NCBI GenBank assembly: GCA_963807865.1
Contig: CAWEDK010000016.1
Location: 169,085-233,084 of the forward strand
Source: VAZQ01 sp963807865
GTDB lineage: Bacteria > Pseudomonadota > Alphaproteobacteria > Rhizobiales > Xanthobacteraceae
Reading direction: 5' to 3'
Length of the DNA: 64,000 nucleotides
A program made the position numbers and the translations under genes. Below the pieces are notes generated by a model. The model was given only the letters and a program-made list of their open reading frames with translations. It had not been told where the DNA came from and searched no databases. Of this stretch, positions 57,594-64,000 are shown in pieces (the first letter of the stretch is position 1; each line of letters begins with the position of its first letter).

Positions 57594-60092
57594 CTACTGC
57601 GCCGCTTCCGCGCGGCCGAGATAGGCGGCTTCCAGCGCCGGATCGTGCGCCAGCGCATCGGCGCGATCGTCGCGTACGATGCGCCCCGACTCCAGCACAT
57701 AGCCGCGGTCCGCCACCGTCAGCGCGAGCGCCGCCATCTGATCGACCAGCAGAATCGTGACGCCGTCATCGCGCAGTTCGGCCAGCACGTCGAACAACTC
57801 GTTGATCATCGCGGGCGCCAATCCGAGCGAGGGCTCGTCGAGCAACAGGATGCGCGGCTTCGCCATCAGGCCGCGCGCAATCGCGAGCATCTGCTGCTCG
57901 CCGCCGGACAGGAGGCCCGCCCGGCTCGACATCCGCTCGCGCAGGCGCGGAAACCGCTCGAGCAGCGCCGCGACTTCGGACGCCTGGTCGACGTCGTTGC
58001 GCGCGTAGGCGCCGAGCACGAGGTTGTCCAGCACGCTCATCTCCGGGAACACCTGGCGGCCCTCCGGCACCAGCGCGACGCCGCGGGCGACGATCTGGTG
58101 CGCGGCCAAATGCTCGACCCGCTCGTTGTCCAGCACGATCGACCCGCTCACCGGACGCAACAGGCCGGTCACCGCGCGCATCGCGGTGGACTTCCCGGCG
58201 CCATTGGCGCCAAGCAGCGCCACCGTCTCACCCGGCCTGACCAGGAACGACACCTCTTCGAGCGCTGGCGCCGCGCCATAGCCGGCGGTCAGCTTCAAGC
58301 AGGACAGGATCGCGTCCTGCGAGCCGCTCCATGCCGCTTCGCGCGGCCGCGCCCGCGTTCCGCCGTCGCCCAGATAAGCCTTCAGCACACGCGGATCGTG
58401 GCGAACGACCGCCGGCGTCCCGGACGCGATGATGGCGCCGGCATCGAGCACCACGATGTGGTCCGAAATGCCCATCACCAGCGTCATGTCGTGCTCGACC
58501 AGGATGACGGCGATACCGATGTCGGCGATCCGGCGGATCAGCATGCTGAGCGCGGCCTTGTCGGAGCGCATCAATCCGGCCGCCGGCTCGTCGAGCAGCA
58601 GAACCTGCGGCCTGCTCGCCAGCGCGCGGGCGATCTCGATCAGCCGCCGGTCGACATGGGGCAGGTCGCCGGCGAGCGTCGCCAGCCGTCCGTGATAACC
58701 GACGAAGCTCAGCAGCGCCTGCGCGGCGCGCTCGTCGTTGCGGCTTGCGATGCTGGTGAACGGGTTGCCCAGCCGGCCGCGGCGCAGCGCCACCAGGATG
58801 TTGTCGAGCACGCTCATGGTGCCGAACAACTGCGTGGTCTGATAGGTGCGGGCGATGCCGATGCGTGCGATACGCCACGCCGGCGCACCGGCCAACTCAA
58901 GGTCGCGCAGGCGGACGCTGCCGGTGTCGGGCCGGTAGAACCCACCGATCATGTTGAGCACCGTCGTCTTGCCGGCGCCGTTCGGTCCGATCACGCTGGT
59001 GATGCGGCCCGGCTCGGCCACAAAGCCGACGTCGGTGGCCGCGCGGATGCCGCCGAAGCTGATGCCGAGGCCGTCCACGACCAGGCGATCGCGCGCGGCG
59101 CCGGGGGCGAGCAATTCGGCGAGATCGAAGTCCTTGACGTCGGCGCCGGCCGGGCTGGTCCGGCGCAGGTAGCGCGCGAGCGTGCCGATGATGCCCTCGG
59201 GCGCGAGCCAAAGGACGACGAGCAGCAGCGCGCCCACGAACAGCAGCCGGTACTCGGCGAGGTGCGACAGCAATTCCGGCAGCATCACCGTGATGGTGGC
59301 GCCGACCACCGGCCCCAGCACCCAGCCGGCGCCGCCGACGATGACCGCCAGCAGAAACAGGATCGATTGCGAGAACGGAAACGAATCCGGCGCCACGAAC
59401 ATCATCAGCGGCGCGAAGATCGCGCCGGCGAGGCCGGTGAACACCGCTGACAGCGCGAACGCGGCTGTCTTGATGGTCACCGGGTTGAGACCAACCGAGC
59501 GCGCCGCCGTCTCGCTGTCGCGCACCGCGACCATCGCCTTGCCCCAGGCGCTGCCGGCGAGCCGGTGGAACAGATAGAGCGACAGGCCGGCGAGCAGGAT
59601 CGCGAACATCGCCATCTCACGTTCCGAGAACGCATGCCCCGCGATGCTCGGCGGGACGAGCCCCATCAGGCCGTTCTGGCCTCCGGTCAGCCCCTTCCAC
59701 TCGACGGTGGCGTGGTGGACGATGAACGCGAACGCGATGGTCAGCATCGCGAGGTACGGCCCGGTGGTGCGCAGCGCCGGCAACGCGAGCAGCGCGCCGA
59801 CGATGCCGGCGATCAGCCCGGCGAGCGGGAACGCGATCCAGAAGCTCATGCCGCTCGCCGTCAGGATCGCGGCCGTATAGGCGCCGATCGCGTAGAAGCC
59901 GACGTGGCCGAGCGAGACCTGGCCGGACAGCCCGAGCAGGATATTCAGGCCGACGCCGACCACCGTGGTGAGCGCGACCAGCGCCAGGATGAAGTGGGTG
60001 TAGCCTTCGGAGGCGAACACCAGGCCGATGCCGGCCGCGGTCAGCAGCAAGATCACGAGCGACATGACGGCGGGATGGCGAATCGGTGCCAT
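57594..60092 (-). CDS. LivM-LivG-LivF fusion: branched-chain-amino-acid-type ABC permease with two ATPases
   Basis: One unbroken 832-residue frame contains a LivM permease (about 1-325, GLSGQVSLGHVGFYAIGAYTAAI), a LivG ATPase (about 336-580) and a LivF ATPase (about 596-830). LivG has Walker A GPNGAGKTT (369-377) and Walker B VLLLDEPAAGL, but where the LSYGE/LSGGQ signature is expected it reads LPHVDRRLIE (477-486). LivF is canonical: GANGAGKST (628-636), LSGGEQQ (728-734), LLLDEPSLGL. LivM-LivG fusions are known; fusing all three is less usual. It starts 2 bp after livH ends. Uptake substrate is probably that of the amidohydrolase. Confidence 0.9.
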   Translation of the reverse strand: MAPIRHPAVMSLVILLLTAAGIGLVFASEGYTHFILALVALTTVVGVGLNILLGLSGQVSLGHVGFYAIGAYTAAILTASGMSFWIAFPLAGLIAGIVGALLALPALRTTGPYLAMLTIAFAFIVHHATVEWKGLTGGQNGLMGLVPPSIAGHAFSEREMAMFAILLAGLSLYLFHRLAGSAWGKAMVAVRDSETAARSVGLNPVTIKTAAFALSAVFTGLAGAIFAPLMMFVAPDSFPFSQSILFLLAVIVGGAGWVLGPVVGATITVMLPELLSHLAEYRLLFVGALLLVVLWLAPEGIIGTLARYLRRTSPAGADVKDFDLAELLAPGAARDRLVVDGLGISFGGIRAATDVGFVAEPGRITSVIGPNGAGKTTVLNMIGGFYRPDTGSVRLRDLELAGAPAWRIARIGIARTYQTTQLFGTMSVLDNILVALRRGRLGNPFTSIASRNDERAAQALLSFVGYHGRLATLAGDLPHVDRRLIEIARALASRPQVLLLDEPAAGLMRSDKAALSMLIRRIADIGIAVILVEHDMTLVMGISDHIVVLDAGAIIASGTPAVVRHDPRVLKAYLGDGGTRARPREAAWSGSQDAILSCLKLTAGYGAAPALEEVSFLVRPGETVALLGANGAGKSTAMRAVTGLLRPVSGSIVLDNERVEHLAAHQIVARGVALVPEGRQVFPEMSVLDNLVLGAYARNDVDQASEVAALLERFPRLRERMSSRAGLLSGGEQQMLAIARGLMAKPRILLLDEPSLGLAPAMINELFDVLAELRDDGVTILLVDQMAALALTVADRGYVLESGRIVRDDRADALAHDPALEAAYLGRAEAAQ

Positions 60093-60094
60093 CG

Positions 60095-60967
60095 CTACAC
60101 CTTCTTGGCCGCGGCACGGCCGAACAGGCCGTTCGGCATCGCGGCGAGCGCCAGGATGACGACCGTAAAGGCGACGATCTGGGTGTAGGTCGAGCCGAAG
60201 AATGCCGTCACCAGCGCCTCGATCAGGCCGTAGATCAGGCCGGCGAACATCACGCCCGAGGCCGACGAGATGCCGCCCAGGATGGCGGCGGCGAACGCCT
60301 TGATGCCGAACAGCGTCCCCATGTCGGAATGCACGCTGAACAGCGGCGCGATCATCAGCCCGGCGAGCCCCGCGAGCGCGGTCGACAGTGCGAACGACAG
60401 CGCGATCGCGAGCCGCACGTTGATGCCCATCAGGCGCGCGGCATCCTTGTTCTGCACCACCGCCAGCAGCGCCTTGCCCACGCGGGTGTAGTGAAACGCC
60501 AGTTGCAGCGCCAGCGCGATGCCGATCCCGACCACCGGGATCAGCAGTTGCAGCGGATAGACACCGGTGCCGAGGAACTCGATCGGCTTCTGCGCCAGGA
60601 TCGACGGGAAGCCGCGCGGCTCCTTGCCGAAGGTGAACAGCACCACATTGTCGAGCACGATGCCGCCCGCCACCGTCGCCATCAGCCAGCCGTTCGAGCC
60701 GCGCTCGGCGAACGGCCGCACCAGCGTGCGCTCGACCACGAGGCCGAACAGCGCGCACAGCACGAGCGCGAGCGCGGCGGCGAGCGGCAGCGGCCAGCCG
60801 AGCGTGACCGCGAACGTGTAGCCCAGCACGGCCCCGAGCATCATCGAGGAGCCCTGCGAGAAATTGACGGTGTTCGAAACCACGTAGGTGACGTGATAGC
60901 CGAGTGCGATCAGCCCGTACATGCTGCCGACTGCGAGGCCGGTGACGATGGCCGAGATCAACAGCAT
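60095..60967 (-). CDS. livH: Branched-chain-amino-acid-type ABC transporter permease (LivH)
   Basis: This 290-residue permease begins MLLISAIVTGLAVGSMYGLIALGYHVTYVVSNTVNF, the usual LivH opening, and has the conserved GINVRLAIALSFALSTALAGLAG and AFAAAILGGISSASGVMFAG stretches. It forms the channel with the LivM part of the fusion. It follows livK by 70 bp. Confidence 0.92.
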   Translation of the reverse strand: MLLISAIVTGLAVGSMYGLIALGYHVTYVVSNTVNFSQGSSMMLGAVLGYTFAVTLGWPLPLAAALALVLCALFGLVVERTLVRPFAERGSNGWLMATVAGGIVLDNVVLFTFGKEPRGFPSILAQKPIEFLGTGVYPLQLLIPVVGIGIALALQLAFHYTRVGKALLAVVQNKDAARLMGINVRLAIALSFALSTALAGLAGLMIAPLFSVHSDMGTLFGIKAFAAAILGGISSASGVMFAGLIYGLIEALVTAFFGSTYTQIVAFTVVILALAAMPNGLFGRAAAKKV

Positions 60968-61037
60968 GAGGTGGCGGCCCTCGAATACGCGGACGGGACG
61001 CCGAGCGCCCGGCGTCCCGCCCCGCTCCGCGCTTAAG

Positions 61038-62228
61038 CTAGTTCGTCAAGGGAAGTATCTGGCCGTCCTTGAAGTAGGTGAAGATGTAGTCGTCGGCGGT
61101 CAGCGCGTCGTGATTCTGCGGGCTAAACGCCTTGCTGTAGCGCTTGATCAGACCATCGTAACCGTCGACCTCGTAGAGCGCCTGGCGGATCTTCGGCCCT
61201 TCGGTCGAGCCGGCCTTGGCGACGGCGAGCGCCATCAGGTTCAGCGCATCGTAGGCGTTGGCGATGCCGACCGCCGGCGTTACGTCGGCGAGCGTCTTGA
61301 TCTCGGGATACTTCGCCTTCAGCGCGGCCAGCACCGATTCAGCTTTCGGCGACAGCTTGCCGGAGAAGCTGAAGGTCTGGATGAAATGCACCTTGGCGCC
61401 GCTCGGGCCTGCCAGTTCGCTGAAGCGGCCGCCGGCCGGTCCCCAGTGCGAGACGATCGGAACGTCCCAGCCCATGCGGTCGAGCGATTTCACCACCTGC
61501 GAGGACGGCGCGACATTCGCCACCATGAACAGGACATCAGCCCCGGCCTGCTTGAGACGGGTCAACTGCGGCACCACGTCGACGTCGGCGTCCTGAAACT
61601 TCTCGATCGCGGCGTACGGAATATTTTTCTCGGCGAGCGCGGCCTTCAGCCCCACCTCGTTCAATTCGCCCCACGGATTGTTGATCAGGATCATGCCGGG
61701 CTTCTTCGAGCCGTATTTCTTGACGGCGTATTCGACCAGCGCCTTGTCGACCAGCACATCGACCGCGGAAACCCGGAACACATAGTTCTCCGCCGCGCCA
61801 TTGCGGGTGATCGGCGTGCCCGCCGCCCAGACGCCCATGAACGGCACCTTGTTCTGGTTCGCGAACGGCACGATCGCGATCGACACCGGCGTATCGAGAC
61901 CGCCGAACATCGCCACCACCTTCTCGCGCTGGACCAGTTCGCGCGCAGCGATAACGCCCTTCGCCGGGTTGCTCTCGTCGTCGCGCACGATCAGTTCGAC
62001 CTTCTTGCCGAGCAGCCCGCCCTTGGCGTTGACCTCGTCGATGGCGACGCTGAGGCCGCGGACAATGGCTTCGCCGGACTTGGCCGACTGGCCGGACATG
62101 GCGGCGACCAGGCCGAACTTGAGCGTGTCCTGCGCCATCGCCGGCCACGCGAAGGCGGCAGCCGCGGCGGCGGTTCCGGCAAATAGCAAGCGCCGGGAAA
62201 GCTGCGAGAAACGGGATTTTGGCGGCAT
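61038..62228 (-). CDS. Branched-chain-amino-acid-type ABC substrate-binding protein (LivK-like)
   Basis: This 396-residue receptor has a signal peptide (SRRLLFAGTAAAAAAFAWPAMA) and a Peripla_BP_6 domain: KFGLVAAMSGQSAKSGEAIVRGLSVAIDEVNAKGGLLGKKVELIVRDDE. The start at 62228 has AGGAGGG upstream. Despite the family name the ligand need not be an amino acid; linkage to a deaminase-like enzyme suggests a nitrogen heterocycle or ureide. It heads the operon and has two operator-like boxes about 143 bp upstream. Confidence 0.9.
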   Translation of the reverse strand: MPPKSRFSQLSRRLLFAGTAAAAAAFAWPAMAQDTLKFGLVAAMSGQSAKSGEAIVRGLSVAIDEVNAKGGLLGKKVELIVRDDESNPAKGVIAARELVQREKVVAMFGGLDTPVSIAIVPFANQNKVPFMGVWAAGTPITRNGAAENYVFRVSAVDVLVDKALVEYAVKKYGSKKPGMILINNPWGELNEVGLKAALAEKNIPYAAIEKFQDADVDVVPQLTRLKQAGADVLFMVANVAPSSQVVKSLDRMGWDVPIVSHWGPAGGRFSELAGPSGAKVHFIQTFSFSGKLSPKAESVLAALKAKYPEIKTLADVTPAVGIANAYDALNLMALAVAKAGSTEGPKIRQALYEVDGYDGLIKRYSKAFSPQNHDALTADDYIFTYFKDGQILPLTN

Positions 62229-62370
62229 CAATACCCTCCTGGAAGGCGTGGGACCTGTGCCCATGTCGCAAAGGACATGCCAGCTACCCTAACTGAATTG
62301 CCGCGAGAATTCCGCCCATGCGTCGCGGCCCCCGCTCACATCCTAGGCAATCGCATAACGAACAGGCACG

Positions 62371-62394
62371 ATTGCATGCACTATTGTATACACT
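62371..62394. promoter_or_regulatory. Tandem operator-like boxes between livK and the SnoaL-like gene
   Basis: Two 12-bp units lie head to tail: ATTGCATGCACT (62371-62382) and ATTGTATACACT (62383-62394). Both fit ATTG-Y-AT-R-CA and match the palindromes at 178 and 11268. The stretch is AT-rich and lies in the divergent promoter region, so it may control both directions. Confidence 0.45.
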
Positions 62395-62504
62395 TATTGA
62401 GGACTTAGAATACGATAACTTGGCCGGGAAAATGCATGAACATCCGTAACCCGGCCGGCCGATGCCGGTCCCGTATTCGAGCCCAAACCCCAGAGAGGCC
62501 CGCG

Positions 62505-62948
62505 ATGCCGTCCTCGTCGTCCGCAGCCAAGGCTGCCGTCATCACCCCGTCCAGCGAGACCGCGGAGGCGGCCGAAATCGTCGAGAAATTCCTCGTCGCG
62601 TCGATGATCCCCGACCCCGAAACCGCCGCCCGCTACATCGCCGAGCCGCTCAAGCTCACCTTCACGGGCGGCCGCAAATTCTCACATCCGCGTGAAAGCA
62701 CGGCCTTCAATGCCAAGCGCTACAAATGGGTGAAGAAGAAGATGGAGCGCTCCGACGTCGCGCCCGGCCCTGACGAGACGGTGGTATACAACATCGGCAC
62801 GCTGTACGGCGAATGGCCGGACGGGACGCCGTTCGAGGGTAACCGCTACGTCGACCGCTTCGTGGTGCGTGGCGGCAAAATCGTACAGATGGACGTGTGG
62901 AACGACAGCGCCGAGCGGCTTTTGACTCGCAACGGCATCGACGCTTGA
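62505..62948 (+). CDS. SnoaL/NTF2-like protein of unknown function
   Basis: This 147-residue protein has the length and pattern of a SnoaL-like cone fold: EIVEKFLVASMIPDPETAARYIAEPLKLTFTGG, GTLYGEWPDGTPFEGNRYVDRFVVRGGKIVQMDVWND. AGAGAGG precedes the ATG at 62505. It is divergent from livK across the operator-like boxes, so it may belong to the same regulon. Relatives include isomerases, hydrolases and decarboxylases; AtzH in the first locus has the same fold. Confidence 0.75.
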   Translation: MPSSSSAAKAAVITPSSETAEAAEIVEKFLVASMIPDPETAARYIAEPLKLTFTGGRKFSHPRESTAFNAKRYKWVKKKMERSDVAPGPDETVVYNIGTLYGEWPDGTPFEGNRYVDRFVVRGGKIVQMDVWNDSAERLLTRNGIDA

Positions 62949-63063
62949 GCCTGCCGCTTACGGCCCACCTTGCGTGAGAACCAGCGCCGCCAAGGCATCG
63001 GAACCGGCTCCCTGCGGAGTGCATTGACGCGCCGTGGCGATCCCCCTCGCCCATCCGGCGTGT

Positions 63064-63092
63064 AAAATCAGTGTAACTAAAATCAGTGTAAC
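63064..63092. repeat. Two tandem copies of AAAATCAGTGTAAC
   Basis: The 14-base unit occurs at 63064-63077 and 63079-63092, giving a 15-base period. A second tandem pair, GCCAGTGAGACC, follows at 63156-63179. They lie before the methyltransferase gene and might be regulator half-sites or simple slippage. Confidence 0.55.
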
Positions 63093-63219
63093 AATGCCGC
63101 GCCCTGGGCGGAACTCGCCGCCATGACACCGGCGGGTAGGATTTGCTAAACAAGCGCCAGTGAGACCGCCAGTGAGACGAATTGGTCTCGCCCATCATGA
63201 GAGTCATTGGAGACGAGTA

Positions 63220-64000
63220 ATGAACGTGCAGGGATTTATCATACGCCGGTCCGCGGTCTCGGCCCTGGCCCTCGTCGCGGCGCTGAGCCTGGCGCAAGCG
63301 CAGGAAGCGCCGGCCCAGTTTCAGCCCAGCGTCGGACAGGAAGGCAAGGACGTGGTCTGGGTCCCGACGAGCCAGGCGTTGGTGGACAAGATGCTGGACA
63401 TGGCCAAGGTGACGCCGAAGGATGTGCTGTTCGATCTCGGCTCCGGCGACGGCCGCACGGTGATCACTGCGGCGAAGCGCGGTCTCAAGGCGATCGGCAT
63501 CGAATACAATCCCGACATGGTCGAGTTGTCGAAGCGCAATGCCGCCAAGGAAGGCGTCGGCGACAAGGCAACATTCATGAAGGCCGATATTTTCGAAAGC
63601 GATTTCTCCGAGGCGACGGTCCTGACGCTGTTCCTGCTGCCCACGCTTAACGTCAAGCTGCGCCCCAAGATCCTCGACATGAAGCCGGGCATCCGCATCG
63701 TTTCGAATTCGTTCGACATGGGCGACTGGACGCCCGATGAACGGGTGACGGTGACGGACGGCTGCTCAAACTACTGCAACGCCCTGTTCTGGATCGTTCC
63801 CGCAAAAGTGCAAGGCAAGTGGGCAACGCCGAACGGCGAACTCGTCCTGGAGCAGAAGTATCAGAATCTCACCGGCACGGCGAAAGTCGGAAACGCCTCC
63901 TCAGAAATCAGCGGCGGCAAGATGACCGGCGATCAGATTACGTTCTCGGCCGGCAATACCACCTACACAGGCCGCGTGAACGGCAACGCCATCGAAGGAA
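63220..64000 (+). CDS. Secreted SAM-dependent methyltransferase-like protein (cut by window end)
   Basis: The frame starts at ATG 63220 after GGAGACGAG and runs open to the window end, 260 codons. It has a signal peptide (RRSAVSALALVAALSLAQAQ), then a class I methyltransferase core: VLFDLGSGDGRTVITAAKRGLKAIGIEYNPDMVEL, where DLGSGDG is motif I, and ATFMKADIFESDFSEATVLTLFLLP. After about residue 180 a beta-rich domain follows (NGELVLEQKYQNLTGTAKVG, SSEISGGKMTGDQITFSAGN). An exported methyltransferase is unusual because SAM is cytosolic; the core may serve another purpose. Confidence 0.75.
   Translation, partial: MNVQGFIIRRSAVSALALVAALSLAQAQEAPAQFQPSVGQEGKDVVWVPTSQALVDKMLDMAKVTPKDVLFDLGSGDGRTVITAAKRGLKAIGIEYNPDMVELSKRNAAKEGVGDKATFMKADIFESDFSEATVLTLFLLPTLNVKLRPKILDMKPGIRIVSNSFDMGDWTPDERVTVTDGCSNYCNALFWIVPAKVQGKWATPNGELVLEQKYQNLTGTAKVGNASSEISGGKMTGDQITFSAGNTTYTGRVNGNAIEG

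Noticed and set aside
56070..59450. 1126-codon plus-strand frame, the longest in the window
   Set aside because: It is antisense to the amidohydrolase and livMGF genes, which have full motifs; length is a result of GC-rich codon bias.

Overview
The window is GC-rich, densely coded DNA from an alphaproteobacterium, most likely of the order Hyphomicrobiales (Bradyrhizobium / Rhodoplanes / Pseudolabrys-like). This rests on gene content, not on a phylogenetic marker: orphan periplasmic binding proteins of the ABC_sub_bind and tripartite-tricarboxylate types, a TIGR02444 protein, a proline-rich YkuD L,D-transpeptidase, Liv/Tau/TRAP importers, and intergenic palindromes of the kinds common in that group. 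No rRNA, tRNA, CRISPR array, transposase or phage gene was seen.

Layout. (1) 0-11.3 kb: an amide/ureide nitrogen locus. A minus-strand run encodes a dipeptide-type ABC importer (binding protein, DppB, DppC, fused DppDF), then AtzG, AtzE, AtzH and a GntR/FCD regulator; allophanate hydrolase AtzF is convergent. A TTG-N4-CAA palindrome lies upstream of each transcription unit. (2) 11.3-19.3 kb: envelope genes (secreted peptidoglycan-binding-like protein, Cys-rich secreted protein, L,D-transpeptidase, M15-like peptidase), an orphan binding protein and a small operon (Ldh2 dehydrogenase, TIGR02444, carboxymuconolactone-decarboxylase-like). (3) 19.6-25.1 kb: an orphan TctC-type receptor and a Tau/Ssu-like ABC importer followed by a creatinase/M24-fold protein that lacks several metal ligands. 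(4) 25.2-33 kb: an array of hairpin repeats, then a MetE-like protein, a broken CocE-type hydrolase, an HSL-type hydrolase, a beta-hydroxyacid dehydrogenase, an MBL-fold hydrolase and a UbiD-family decarboxylase. (5) 33-43 kb: a Tat-exported flavoprotein with a secreted-looking beta-domain partner, a complete TRAP importer, and an indolepyruvate:ferredoxin-oxidoreductase-like pair. (6) 43-56 kb: signalling genes (two class III cyclases, Crp/Fnr regulator, cNMP-binding membrane protein, DivK-like receiver, hybrid-type sensor kinase), a wrecked M1 aminopeptidase, an RND adaptor and several very small proteins. (7) 56.3-62.3 kb: a cytosine-deaminase-like amidohydrolase in an operon with a branched-chain-amino-acid-type importer whose LivM, LivG and LivF are one polypeptide. 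(8) 62.5-64 kb: a SnoaL-like protein and a secreted methyltransferase cut by the window end.

How it fits together. Several importer-plus-enzyme cassettes for small organic nitrogen or carbon compounds sit side by side. The atz-like cassette should take carboxybiuret/dicarboxyurea-type compounds to allophanate and then to ammonia and CO2. Its regulator probably reads the palindromes at 178, 11268 and perhaps 62371, which would link it to the amidohydrolase-Liv cassette 50 kb away.

Caveat. Many genes are split by single-base indels, most densely between about 42 and 54.5 kb. The frame is usually recoverable on the other side of each break, so many of these are more likely consensus errors than true pseudogenes; such genes are entered as disrupted, with the break positions given.
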